Positions 42,748 to 51,167 of a stretch of 64,000 nt of DNA are shown piece after piece (position 1 is the stretch's first letter; every line of letters starts with the position of its first letter). A model generated the notes under the pieces. It was not told the DNA's origin. It saw nothing but the letters and a program-made list of their open reading frames with translations, and ran no database searches. Source of the DNA: Beijerinckia sp. 28-YEA-48 (GTDB lineage: Bacteria > Pseudomonadota > Alphaproteobacteria > Rhizobiales > Beijerinckiaceae); the NCBI RefSeq assembly GCF_900104955.1, contig NZ_FNSI01000001.1, positions 4,312,001 to 4,376,000 of the forward strand, written 5' to 3'. The position numbers and the translations under genes are program-made.

Positions 42748-43566
42748 ATGAGTGAACCACGGAACGGCTCGCGCAGCACGCTGCTCGCGGTCGAGGACAC
42801 CGAATTCCTGCTGCGCGATGAGATGCGGCCGATCCGCTTCGCTCTGGAATACAGCAAAGCCGAGCTGTCGTTGCGGGACTGGGGCATTCGCTCGACCATT
42901 ATTGTTTTCGGCAGCGCGCGCATTCCCTCGCCCGAGCAGGCCGCGACCACCGCCGCGAAAGCGCAGACGGACGCCGAAAAGACACTGGCGGAGAAGGGGC
43001 AGAAGCGCTCCGAATTTTATCGGATCGCGCGCGAGTTCGCCCACATCGCTTCGCAGCGGGGCGGCGCGCTAGCGCCCAAGAATCGCTGGCGTGACAATGT
43101 CATCACCACCGGCGGCGGCCCTGGCATCATGGAAGCCGCCAATCGCGGCGCGTTCGATGCCGGCGCGCCGACGGTCGGCTTCAACATCACCCTGCCGCAT
43201 GAGCAGGAACCCAATCCCTATATCACGCCGGAACTGAGCTTCCGCTTCCACTACTTCGCGATGCGCAAGATGCATCTGGCCATGCGCGCCAGAGCGCTGG
43301 CGGTTTTTCCCGGTGGCTTTGGCACCCTGGACGAACTGTTCGAGGTGCTGACACTGCAACAGACGCACAAAGCGCCGCCGGCGCCCATCGTCCTGTTCGG
43401 CGAAAGCTATTGGCGCAGGATCATTAATTTCGACGCCTTCGTCGAAGAAGGCATGATCTCGGCCGACGACCTCAAACTGTTCGAATTCGCCGAGACCGCC
43501 GAGGAGGGCTGGGCTTCGCTCGTCCGCCGGGGCTTGCACATTCAGGGTTCGGAACAGATCGACTGA
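42748..43566 (+). CDS. LOG-family / TIGR00730 Rossmann-fold nucleotide hydrolase-like protein
   Basis: A 272-aa protein of the LOG (cytokinin riboside 5'-monophosphate phosphoribohydrolase-like) family. The core shows VITTGGGPGIMEAANRGAFDAG and the family signature FPGGFGTLDELFEVLTLQQT, which carries the PGGxGTxxE substrate loop. Members cleave the N-glycosidic bond of nucleoside monophosphates, and many were formerly misnamed lysine decarboxylases. The N-terminal 75 residues form an extra helical segment. It is monocistronic and unrelated in direction to the following SDR operon. Confidence 0.9.
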   Translation: MSEPRNGSRSTLLAVEDTEFLLRDEMRPIRFALEYSKAELSLRDWGIRSTIIVFGSARIPSPEQAATTAAKAQTDAEKTLAEKGQKRSEFYRIAREFAHIASQRGGALAPKNRWRDNVITTGGGPGIMEAANRGAFDAGAPTVGFNITLPHEQEPNPYITPELSFRFHYFAMRKMHLAMRARALAVFPGGFGTLDELFEVLTLQQTHKAPPAPIVLFGESYWRRIINFDAFVEEGMISADDLKLFEFAETAEEGWASLVRRGLHIQGSEQID

Positions 43567-43675
43567 ACCCCTCGCCGACGCAGCCCCGCCACAATAGCTT
43601 TACCTAGACATAGATCCAACCGCGCGCGGCGCCGCGGATCGATGGTGCTGTTCCAAAGCGAAGCCACTCACCTCG

Positions 43676-44389
43676 TTAAAGCGCGGCGAAGCCACCATCG
43701 ACGGGCAGTACGACGCCGGTGATCGCCGCGGCCTCCGCCGAGCATAGAAAAGCCGCAGCGCTCGCGATCTCCTCGGGTGCGATCACCTGTCCAAGCGGCG
43801 CCGCCTTGCCGACCGTGTCGCTGCCGCCTTGCTTTTGGCGCAGCTCGGCACCGGCGCCTTTCATCGGAACAGCCATGAAGCCCGGCGCGATGCAATTCAC
43901 CCTTATGCCGCGCGGCCCATAGGCGACGGCGAAGGTGCGGGTCAGTGATTCGACGCCAGCTTTGCTGGCCTGATAGGCATAAGCGCCCTTGGCGCGCCCC
44001 ATGAAAGCCGTGACACTGCTGAGCAACAATAGGGAAGAACCGTTCGCCAATCGCGTGCCCGCCAGATCGCAGAGATAAGCCACGCCGTTCAGATTGATAT
44101 TGAGAACCTTGGCGATGGTCGTGGGATCGGACGCGCCGGCTTGTGTTTCCAGCAGAATGCCATGAGCGGCGACCACGCATCTGATGGTGCCCAGCGTTTG
44201 CGCATGATCGAACAGGGCGACGAGGCTTTGCGGATCGGTGACATCGCATTTGAAGAAGGATTGGCCGGCCGCAACCGGGCGAACATCGAGATCGGCGGCA
44301 ATCACATGCAGGCCACGCGCCTGCAATACGGCTGATATCGCCGCGCCGATCGCGCCTGTGCCACCGGTGACAAGAGCGATATCAGTCAT
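43676..44389 (-). CDS. Short-chain dehydrogenase/reductase (SDR)
   Basis: A 237-aa classical SDR. The cofactor motif is VTGGTGAIGAAIS. The catalytic set is visible as LLLLSSVTAFMG (Ser) and YAYQASKAGVESLT (Tyr-x-x-x-Lys), followed by IRVNCIAPGFM and the C-terminal ITGVVLPVDGG. The substrate is unknown. Its start overlaps the monooxygenase stop by 4 bp, so it is the last gene of the NTF2-like - BVMO - SDR operon. An alcohol-to-ketone step feeding the Baeyer-Villiger enzyme is a reasonable inference. Confidence 0.92.
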   Translation of the reverse strand: MTDIALVTGGTGAIGAAISAVLQARGLHVIAADLDVRPVAAGQSFFKCDVTDPQSLVALFDHAQTLGTIRCVVAAHGILLETQAGASDPTTIAKVLNINLNGVAYLCDLAGTRLANGSSLLLLSSVTAFMGRAKGAYAYQASKAGVESLTRTFAVAYGPRGIRVNCIAPGFMAVPMKGAGAELRQKQGGSDTVGKAAPLGQVIAPEEIASAAAFLCSAEAAAITGVVLPVDGGFAAL

Positions 44390-45903
44390 AGCATTTCCTT
44401 CACTTCCGCTTCGCGGAGATCATAATCAAGGCCTGTGCGGGCATCGCCGGTGATCTTGGCTCGAAAGGCTTCGATGGTGCCGGGCCAATGGGTGAAGACA
44501 CCGCCATCGCCGCCAGCCCGATACCAAGACGAGCAATTGCCGAGCACCAACACGCTATCGCTGGCGCGCCGCTGGATATCCTGGTTGTAGGTGTCGTGGG
44601 TCTGCGGCGACACTTCGACGGTGCGCGCGCCGCTGCGGGCCATGGCTTTCAGAGCATCGACGATCAAGGCAACCTGGCCCTCAATGAAGTCGGTGGCCGA
44701 GGCGCCGCTGACATTTGGCCCGTTGATGAGGAACAGATTGGGGAAGCCTTTGACCAAGGTGCCGTAATAGGCCTCAGGTAGTTCTCGCCAGAAGGCTTCA
44801 AGCGTTTGGCCGTCGCGCCCGGCGATTTCGAGCCCGCCGAGCATATGGGCCGTGTCGAAGCCCGTCGCCCAGATGATGAGATCGACCGGATAGGCATTGC
44901 CTTCCTTGTCGACGATGCTGCCTTCCGTGAGGCGGGAGACGCCACTGCCAATCACCTCGACATTTGGGCGTTTCAGCGCCGGATAATAGTCATTGCTGAA
45001 CAGCGGGCGCTTGCAGCCGAACCGGTAGTTCGGCGTGAGGATGTCGCGCAGGCGCGGATCGTGGATCACCTTATCGAAATGCTTGCGCCATTCGCCTTCC
45101 TGCTGCGCGATCAATTCGCTGTTCATCGGAAAACGCGCTTCGGCGATCTTCTCGAACAGGCGGAACCATTCCTCGCGACGCTCGCGTTGGCGGGCGGCGA
45201 AGTCCGGGCTCTCGCGATCCTCCAAGGCGAAGAACAGATCGGGCCGTGGCAGGACATAGGACGGCGTGCGCACGAAGACATGCGCCTTCCTGGCATGTTG
45301 CGCTGCATAGGGTGTCACCTGAATCGCGGTGGCGCCGCCACCGACAACGGCGACGGCCTTGCCCTCCAATTGAACCTTGTCCGACCATTCGGTCGTGTGC
45401 AGCATTTCGCCTTTGAACAGATCCCTGCCGGGCACATTCGGCACGACAGGGCGTGACAGAAGACCCCCGGCCCAGATTAGAAAGCGGCTTGTGAAACAGC
45501 GCCCGTCCTTGGTCTCAAGGGCCCAGTGGGCATGCTCTTCGTCCCAGATAGCGCGCGCGACCTCGGTGCGAAATTCGATCGACGGCCGCACGTCATATTG
45601 ATCGGCGAATTCACTGAGATAGTCCCAGATCTCATTGCCGGGGGCGAAGTTAGTCGACCAGTTGCGCCCAGGGAAGTAGGAAAAGGCATAGAGATCGATC
45701 GGCGTGTCGCAAGCGACATTCGGATAACGATTGGCGCGCCATACACCACCCAGATCGTCAGCCCGCTCGAACACGACGATGCGATTGATCCCCGCCTGTT
45801 TGAGCTTGGCGGCAGAGGCGAGACCACCAAGACCGGCGCCAACAATCGCGACGTCATAGGCTTGCGATGGCTTGTGTTCGCTGCCGCCGTGTAATGCGCT
45901 CAT
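44386..45903 (-). CDS. Baeyer-Villiger-type FAD monooxygenase
   Basis: A 505-aa two-dinucleotide-fold flavoprotein. The FAD motif is VGAGLGGLASAAKLKQAG, the NADPH motif is VAVVGGGATAIQV, and between them GEMLHTTEWSD gives the FxGxxxHxxxW Baeyer-Villiger fingerprint. GVWRANRYPNVACDTP matches the conserved cyclohexanone and steroid monooxygenase block. Such enzymes insert oxygen beside a ketone to give an ester or lactone. The gene lies between an NTF2-like protein and an SDR on the minus strand, divergent from a LysR regulator. The substrate is not determined. Confidence 0.92.
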   Translation of the reverse strand: MSALHGGSEHKPSQAYDVAIVGAGLGGLASAAKLKQAGINRIVVFERADDLGGVWRANRYPNVACDTPIDLYAFSYFPGRNWSTNFAPGNEIWDYLSEFADQYDVRPSIEFRTEVARAIWDEEHAHWALETKDGRCFTSRFLIWAGGLLSRPVVPNVPGRDLFKGEMLHTTEWSDKVQLEGKAVAVVGGGATAIQVTPYAAQHARKAHVFVRTPSYVLPRPDLFFALEDRESPDFAARQRERREEWFRLFEKIAEARFPMNSELIAQQEGEWRKHFDKVIHDPRLRDILTPNYRFGCKRPLFSNDYYPALKRPNVEVIGSGVSRLTEGSIVDKEGNAYPVDLIIWATGFDTAHMLGGLEIAGRDGQTLEAFWRELPEAYYGTLVKGFPNLFLINGPNVSGASATDFIEGQVALIVDALKAMARSGARTVEVSPQTHDTYNQDIQRRASDSVLVLGNCSSWYRAGGDGGVFTHWPGTIEAFRAKITGDARTGLDYDLREAEVKEML

Positions 45904-45924
45904 AGTTTATCTCGCTCGTATTGC

Positions 45925-46449
45925 TTAAAGTACGGGATCGGTCGGACGCCGGCTGGTGCCGTGCGCGATCTGTTGGCGCAGTTCATGGCCATCCAGATAA
46001 GCGACCTCGCCCTTGATCAGACCGTCTTCGAAATAGATCCACACCGTCATCGGCAGGCACAAAGTCTTGCCGGAGGTCGGCATGCCAAAAAAGGTGCCCG
46101 TTGGCGTGCCGGAGAAATAGCCGTTCCCGACCATGATCTCATCGGAAACCACCCAGCGGTGCGGAAAGAAGCCTTGGCCCTGAAACGTCGTCAGGCGGAT
46201 GCGATAGAATTCGCGCATGGCATCGAAACCGCGCACCTCGAGGCCCGTGGCGTACATAAGTTGAAACGGCTCGTTGCGCGTCATGGTCTCCATCGTGCCA
46301 TCGAGGTCGCCCGACCACTCGGCGCTCGTATGGGCCAGCATCATCTGCCAATTGTGCCTGGCTGCAATGCCACCGGCCCAGTGGATGTCTTCGGAATAAT
46401 CGAATGGCGCCGCCCGCTTGGCGATTTGCGACGCATCAAGGCTGAGCAT
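45925..46449 (-). CDS. NTF2-like (SnoaL-type) protein
   Basis: A 174-aa cone-shaped NTF2-like protein. The N-terminus IHWAGGIAARHNWQMMLAHTSAEWSGDLDGTMETM and the later FYRIRLTTFQGQGFFPHRWVVSDEIMVGNG follow the helix-then-curved-sheet pattern of SnoaL/steroid-isomerase relatives. It may act as a small-molecule isomerase, cyclase or binding protein for the following monooxygenase. The start at 46449 follows GAGAGGAAC. It is the first gene of the three-gene operon facing the LysR gene. Confidence 0.82.
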   Translation of the reverse strand: MLSLDASQIAKRAAPFDYSEDIHWAGGIAARHNWQMMLAHTSAEWSGDLDGTMETMTRNEPFQLMYATGLEVRGFDAMREFYRIRLTTFQGQGFFPHRWVVSDEIMVGNGYFSGTPTGTFFGMPTSGKTLCLPMTVWIYFEDGLIKGEVAYLDGHELRQQIAHGTSRRPTDPVL

Positions 46450-46598
46450 GTTCCTCTCCCAGGTCCTTTGACCCTTGCCCCTTGACCGCACTTTTGAGCC
46501 GCGCGTCAGGACGCCTCGAATGTGCGGCCTGACAGATAGCGTTGCAAATTTATGTTCATGTTGATTACTATTTCCGGCGTGAATATGAGGGTCGCCCC

Positions 46599-47519
46599 GT
46601 GCGCAATATGAACATGCTCGACCTCAACCTCTTGCGGGTGTTCGAGGCTTTGATGCGCGAGCAGAATGTTTCGCTGGCGGCCGAGCGGTTGAATCTCACC
46701 CAACCTGCTGTTTCCAATGCGCTCAACCGCTTGCGCGCGGTGTTCGAGGATCAGCTCTTCGTGCGCACGCGCAATGGCATGGAGCCAACGCCGGTTGCGT
46801 TGGCTTTGTATGAGCCGATCCAGCAGGGGCTGACGTCGATCCGGTCGGCTCTTTCCGAAGGCCTGGCTTTCGATCCCGCGACCTCGCAGCGCAATTTCAC
46901 CATCATCACGACGGATGTCGGCGAGCTCACCTATGTGGCGCAGCTGCTGCGGATGCTGTCGCGCGAGGCGCCGCATATTGATCTGGAAGTCATGGAGGCT
47001 TCGCGAGAGGAGTATGAGAAACTGCTCGATAGCGGCAAAGCCGATTTCGCGCTCGGCCGTTTCAAGATCAGCGATTCATTTCGCTGCGAGTTGATCGGCT
47101 CCTGCATCTATGTCGCGGTGATGTGCAGCACATATGCGCGCAAGCTCGGCATAAAAAAGGGCAGTGTCATTCCTTATGACACATTCCTCGGCCTGGCCCA
47201 TGTCGATGTCATGCCGCGCGGCGCGACGGCCAATCCGATTGCCCCAGCGCTGGGCCGCGATGCAGCGCGGCGGCGGATCGCGCTGACGATCCCGCACACG
47301 TCGGTTCTCTCAGGGCTGCTTCCAGATACTGAACTGGTGGCCACGGTGCCGCAGCCGGCGGTGTCGAGCCTGTGTCGCAGCGGCGCGCTGACCTGGGCTT
47401 ACCTCTCCTTTGAAACCGAGATTACGCAGCTGTTCATGGGCTGGCACAAGCGCCAGGATAGCGACAAAGGCCACGTCTGGATCCGCGAGAAACTGCGAGC
47501 CATACAAGTGAACGAATAG
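46599..47519 (+). CDS. LysR-family transcriptional regulator
   Basis: A 306-aa LTTR. The N-terminal helix-turn-helix is LLRVFEALMREQNVSLAAERLNLTQPAVSNALNRLRAVFEDQLFVRTRNGMEPTP; a periplasmic-binding-protein-like effector domain follows (NFTIITTDVGELTYVAQLL, LLDSGKADFALGRF). The GTG at 46599 is preferred because GAGGG lies 7 bp upstream; ATG at 46608 is the alternative. It is transcribed away from the NTF2-BVMO-SDR operon and likely controls it. It converges on the MFS gene, with only 6 bp between stops. Confidence 0.92.
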   Translation: MRNMNMLDLNLLRVFEALMREQNVSLAAERLNLTQPAVSNALNRLRAVFEDQLFVRTRNGMEPTPVALALYEPIQQGLTSIRSALSEGLAFDPATSQRNFTIITTDVGELTYVAQLLRMLSREAPHIDLEVMEASREEYEKLLDSGKADFALGRFKISDSFRCELIGSCIYVAVMCSTYARKLGIKKGSVIPYDTFLGLAHVDVMPRGATANPIAPALGRDAARRRIALTIPHTSVLSGLLPDTELVATVPQPAVSSLCRSGALTWAYLSFETEITQLFMGWHKRQDSDKGHVWIREKLRAIQVNE

Positions 47520-47525
47520 CGGGCG

Positions 47526-48830
47526 CTATTGCAGCCGGCCGCGTGAGGTCTCGCGCAAAGAGAACACCGTCGCTGTCGTAAACAGCGCGATCACCGCCAC
47601 ATAATAGGCTGGTGCCGTCGCCGAGCCGGTTTTGTCGATCAGGATCGTCGAGATGAACGGGGCAAAGCCGCCAAACACAGTCACGGCAATAGCCGAAGAA
47701 ATGCCAACCATGGTCGCGCGCCGTTCGGTTGGGAACAGTTCCGAGATGATCGCCGGGCCGACGCCAGCGATCATCGCCGTAAAGACCGACATGACGATCT
47801 GCAGCAGAACGATCACCTGAAAGCCCGGTGCGCTGGCGATGATGCCATAGAAGGGAATGGGCAGCAGGATGAAGGCCGCAGCGCCCGCGCCGAACACAGG
47901 ACGGCGGCCCAGCCGATCGGAGACGGCACCGAAGACTGGGATGAGAAACACGCCAATCAAAGTGCTGATCGATGTCGACCACAGGGCCTGTTGCGCCGAG
48001 AGGCCGCCGTAACGCTGCGTATAGGTGGTCATATAAACCATCACTGCGAAACTGGTGACCGACCACAAGGCGACGACGCCGACGGATTGTAGCGCGGCGA
48101 AGAAGGAGGAGCCCTGGTTCGGCGCCTGTCGCTGCGCCACAGCCTGACTTGGGGCCTTGAACCTCGGCGTTTCCTCGACGTTGCGACGCATGTAGAGCGC
48201 GACCACCGCCAGCAGGCCACCAAGCAGAAACGGAATGCGCCAGCCCCAGGCTTCCATCTCCGCCGGCGTCAGAAAGGACGAGATGATCGCGACCGTCCCC
48301 ACGCCGAGCAGCAACCCGCCATAGGTGCCAACCTGATGAAAGCTAGCGAAGAAACCACGCTTGGATTCGGGCGCCCATTCGATGAGATAGGCTGCGGCGC
48401 CGCCAAATTCGGCGCCAGCCGACAGACCCTGGGCCAGACGCGCCAACAAAATGAGGGCGGGTGCGGCAAGCCCGATCGTTGCATAGGTGGGCGATATGCC
48501 GATCAGAACGGACGCGCCTGCCATCAAGAACATCGCAAACAGCAGAACGAACCTACGCCCCTTGGTATCGGCGATACGACCGAAGATGATGGCGCCCAGT
48601 GGCCGGGCGACGAAACCGGCGCCAAAGGCCGCGAAGGTGGCGAGCAGGGCCGCAGTTTCGTGTGTGGAGGGAAAGAAGTTCCGGGCGATATAGACGACGA
48701 CAAAGCCATAGACCGTGAAGTCGTACCATTCGAGAATATTGCCAAGACTGGCGATGGCCACCGAGCGCCGCGCCTTCGATGGCGCGGACGTCGACTCATA
48801 GATGGCCGTGACTTGATCTTGAGCGCTCAC
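47526..48830 (-). CDS. MHS-type MFS metabolite:H+ symporter
   Basis: A 434-aa 12-helix major facilitator of the metabolite:H+ symporter branch (ShiA, KgtP, ProP relatives). Signatures: LGNILEWYDFTVYGF, RPLGAIIFGRIADTKGRRFVLLFAMFLMAGASVLIG, and LLARLAQGLSAGAEFGGAAAYLIEWAP. Substrates of this branch include dicarboxylates, shikimate, aromatic acids and betaines. It is convergent with the LysR gene and may supply substrate for the nearby monooxygenase operon. Confidence 0.92.
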   Translation of the reverse strand: MSAQDQVTAIYESTSAPSKARRSVAIASLGNILEWYDFTVYGFVVVYIARNFFPSTHETAALLATFAAFGAGFVARPLGAIIFGRIADTKGRRFVLLFAMFLMAGASVLIGISPTYATIGLAAPALILLARLAQGLSAGAEFGGAAAYLIEWAPESKRGFFASFHQVGTYGGLLLGVGTVAIISSFLTPAEMEAWGWRIPFLLGGLLAVVALYMRRNVEETPRFKAPSQAVAQRQAPNQGSSFFAALQSVGVVALWSVTSFAVMVYMTTYTQRYGGLSAQQALWSTSISTLIGVFLIPVFGAVSDRLGRRPVFGAGAAAFILLPIPFYGIIASAPGFQVIVLLQIVMSVFTAMIAGVGPAIISELFPTERRATMVGISSAIAVTVFGGFAPFISTILIDKTGSATAPAYYVAVIALFTTATVFSLRETSRGRLQ

Positions 48831-49196
48831 CGGCGTTCCCCCTCTGTCTTCCTCGCGTGACGGCTGTTGTCACGTCTTCGAGCCGGCGCCCTATGGCAAA
48901 TCGCGTTTCGATAGCGCGATTTTGCCTAGAACCTCCGTTTTGACGCGTCTTCATCTCGCTCGGCGATTCCGCCGAGCTGTGAAACGCTACAGCCGGTGAC
49001 AGATTGGTGCCGGTGTCAGACCCGACAGGCAAATTCAGATTTCGGATAGATCAAATCGGCGGCGTGAATTTTGGTGCCGGTTCCCGCAGGAGCGCCGACC
49101 GTTCTTTCCGCGACTAACGGCAGCCTGGACCGTAAGAAATCGTGTTTCTAGCGAACCGCGATTGCCCCGACCCTGGGTGCCGAGGCGCCCCCAGGC
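48831..49196. other. Intergenic region with an inverted repeat
   Basis: 366 bp without a recognisable gene between two minus-strand genes. GGCAAATCGCG (48895-48905) and CGCGATTTTGCC (48915-48926) form an imperfect inverted repeat about 65 bp upstream of the MFS start, a possible operator. Two TTGGTGCCGGT-type motifs occur at about 49005 and 49070. Confidence 0.4.
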
Positions 49197-50189
49197 TCAG
49201 CCCTGTGGTTCGATTTTAGCGATACGCACGTAATCCACCCAATCGCGGATATCGCGAAGGAAGAAGTCTCGCGCCTGATCCGGGGTGATGATCCATGGGT
49301 CGCTGGCGACGCTGTTGAGAAACTGCTTGGCTTCTGGCGTGGCCGTCACCTGATTGAAGTGCTTGTTAATCTGCTCGACGATCGGCCTTGGCGTTGCTGA
49401 CGGCACCATGGCGGAAAACCAGCCGGTGACATTCATCGGCGTTCCAAGTTCGGTCATGGTCGCAATGTCGGGATTTGCGTCCAGACGTACGTCGCTGCTG
49501 ACGGCCAAAATGCGCACACGGCCTTCCCGCGCTTGCGATGCTCCGAAGATATTGTCGTACAGGGCGTAGTCGATAGCGCCACTTTTAAGATCGTTCATGG
49601 AATCGGCTGACGCGCGATAAACAACCTCGACAGCTTCGAGCTTGTTCAATTCCTTGTAGATCGCGCCCATCACCTTCGCCATGGGATTGGAGGTGCCATA
49701 TGTGACTTTGTCACCACGTGCCTTGGCGAAGGCCGTGACCTCAGCCACGCTTTTCCAAGGCTTGCTTTGATCGACACAGAAAAACGTCGGTTGACGGCTA
49801 ATGGCAGCGCAAACCGTAATCTCCTTGGCGACATCGACGGGAGGGTTTTTGAACAACTGCATGTTGGCCGCCAAGGCCCCGGCACTGTGCACGTAGATCG
49901 TGTGTCCATCGGGCTTCGAGAGCGCTGTGTATTGGGTGGCGACATTGCCAAGCGCGCCGATGCGATTTTCGACGATGATCGTTCGACCGAAAAGAGGCCG
50001 CAATTTCTCCGCGTACCATCGCACAATGAGATCCGCACCAGAGCCAGCGGGAAAAGCGCAGACGAAACGCACATCCTGCGAAGGGTATGATTGCGCCCGG
50101 ACGATCGATGGGGACATGACGGTAGCGCAGGCGGCGATCATGCCTGAGTTAAACCGGCGGCGAGATAGGTTGTTTTCATCCTGGATCAT
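49197..50189 (-). CDS. Tripartite tricarboxylate transporter (Bug/TctC) substrate-binding protein
   Basis: A 330-aa binding protein. The N-terminus NNLSRRRFNSGMIAACATVMSPSIVRAQS contains a twin-arginine-like SRRRF motif and a hydrophobic segment ending in RAQ, so Tat export is possible. Bug blocks follow: VRFVCAFPAGSGADLIVRWYAEKLRPLFGRTIIVENRIGALGNVATQYTALSKPDGHTIYV, and the pocket region VVYRASADSMNDLKSGAIDYALYD. No permease gene is adjacent. It is divergent from the cytochrome c gene across a region with three phased repeats. Confidence 0.9.
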   Translation of the reverse strand: MIQDENNLSRRRFNSGMIAACATVMSPSIVRAQSYPSQDVRFVCAFPAGSGADLIVRWYAEKLRPLFGRTIIVENRIGALGNVATQYTALSKPDGHTIYVHSAGALAANMQLFKNPPVDVAKEITVCAAISRQPTFFCVDQSKPWKSVAEVTAFAKARGDKVTYGTSNPMAKVMGAIYKELNKLEAVEVVYRASADSMNDLKSGAIDYALYDNIFGASQAREGRVRILAVSSDVRLDANPDIATMTELGTPMNVTGWFSAMVPSATPRPIVEQINKHFNQVTATPEAKQFLNSVASDPWIITPDQARDFFLRDIRDWVDYVRIAKIEPQG

Positions 50190-50617
50190 GCACGTCCTCC
50201 CCCCATTTTACGGACGCAAACTGGCGTAAACGCTCAGTTGGACCGACGGGCTGTTTCGCCCCGGATCAAAACCTAGGCGCGCAGCCGCGTACGGCTCGAC
50301 AAGACGTCGCCTGTTGGCGGACGGCCGGAATAGGCCGGCATCCTGATGCCACCCTTTCATATTATGCATAAAATGAAAAACTTGCACAATAAATATTTCC
50401 TGCATAAAAATCTGAGGTTGGCGGAGGGTAAAGACCTTCCGAAAGCTCCTCGGCTAGGGAGACGACATTGGCATTCTCACCAGCGGCGCTTCGATTTCGA
50501 AAGCTGCCTTTCACACCATGAATAGGGGCTCATGCCTGTTTGGGCCCGCCGCGCCACAGCAAGAGACCCCAACCCAAAGACCAGTGCGCCACGCTCTCGT
50601 GCAGGAAAAATCAGAAT
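50190..50617. other. Divergent regulatory region between Bug and cytochrome c genes
   Basis: 428 bp with no recognisable gene. The centre (50358-50412) is strongly AT-rich and holds three TGCAYAAWA repeats. A GGCCGGAATAGGCCGGCATCC hairpin-like stretch lies near 50322. The frame beginning near 50518 overlaps the cytochrome start region in another phase and looks spurious. Confidence 0.5.
50365..50409. promoter_or_regulatory. Three TGCAYAAWA direct repeats at 18-bp spacing
   Basis: TGCATAAAA (50365), TGCACAATA (50383) and TGCATAAAA (50401) recur with exact 18-bp phasing in an AT-rich patch between divergent genes. The half-site resembles the arms of the palindrome at 54159 upstream of the porin. 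A cooperative regulator-binding array is inferred. Confidence 0.5.
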
Positions 50618-51010
50618 ATGAAATTGAAACCGTTGTTTGCCGCGACATCGATATTACTGGCGCTTTCGCCCATCGCCGGCCAGGCTCAGGACGCAGCCGC
50701 TGGTCAGGCCGTTTATAACCAGTGTCGTCCCTGCCATCAGGTCGGCGAGAACGCGCGCAATCTCATCGGCCCTGAACTCAACGGCTTGCTCGGTCGCAAG
50801 GCTGGCTCGGTGGAAGGCTACAGTTATTCAGAAGCCAACAAGAACTCCGGCATCACCTGGGATGAAGCGACGTTCAAAGAGTACATCAGCAACCCACGCC
50901 AGAAAGTGCCTGGGACCAAAATGGCGTTCGCCGGCATCAAGAACGAAACGCAGATCCAGAATCTGATTGCCTATCTCAAGACCTTCGCGGCCGACGGCAA
51001 AGCACAATAG
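50618..51010 (+). CDS. Class I cytochrome c (c2-like)
   Basis: A 130-aa exported monoheme cytochrome. A signal peptide ends at about GQAQD (residue 23). The haem site CRPCH is in YNQCRPCHQVGENARNLIGPELNGLLGRKAG, and the distal Met is in PGTKMAFAGIKNETQIQNLIAYLK. The layout matches small soluble c2/c552-type electron carriers. The start at 50618 (MKLKPLFAATS) is chosen because it begins the signal peptide. An exported isochorismatase-fold protein follows by 157 bp on the same strand. Its redox partner is not evident. Confidence 0.93.
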   Translation: MKLKPLFAATSILLALSPIAGQAQDAAAGQAVYNQCRPCHQVGENARNLIGPELNGLLGRKAGSVEGYSYSEANKNSGITWDEATFKEYISNPRQKVPGTKMAFAGIKNETQIQNLIAYLKTFAADGKAQ

Positions 51011-51167
51011 CTCCGCGCGGCCCTTCGTTCGCTCAACGCGAGTTCAGCGATGAATACACAGCGCGAACGGCCTCCTCACCCCCTGAAGTGTGAGAGACCC
51101 TGGCCAGAGCGCAACGACAGTCGGCAGATTTCCTACTCTGAACATTCAACATCAGCAGGAGAGACAC

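Noticed and set aside
50365..50409. CRISPR array or replication iterons
   Set aside because: Only three 9-bp repeats with 9-bp gaps, too short for CRISPR, and no replication gene is near; an operator array is simpler.
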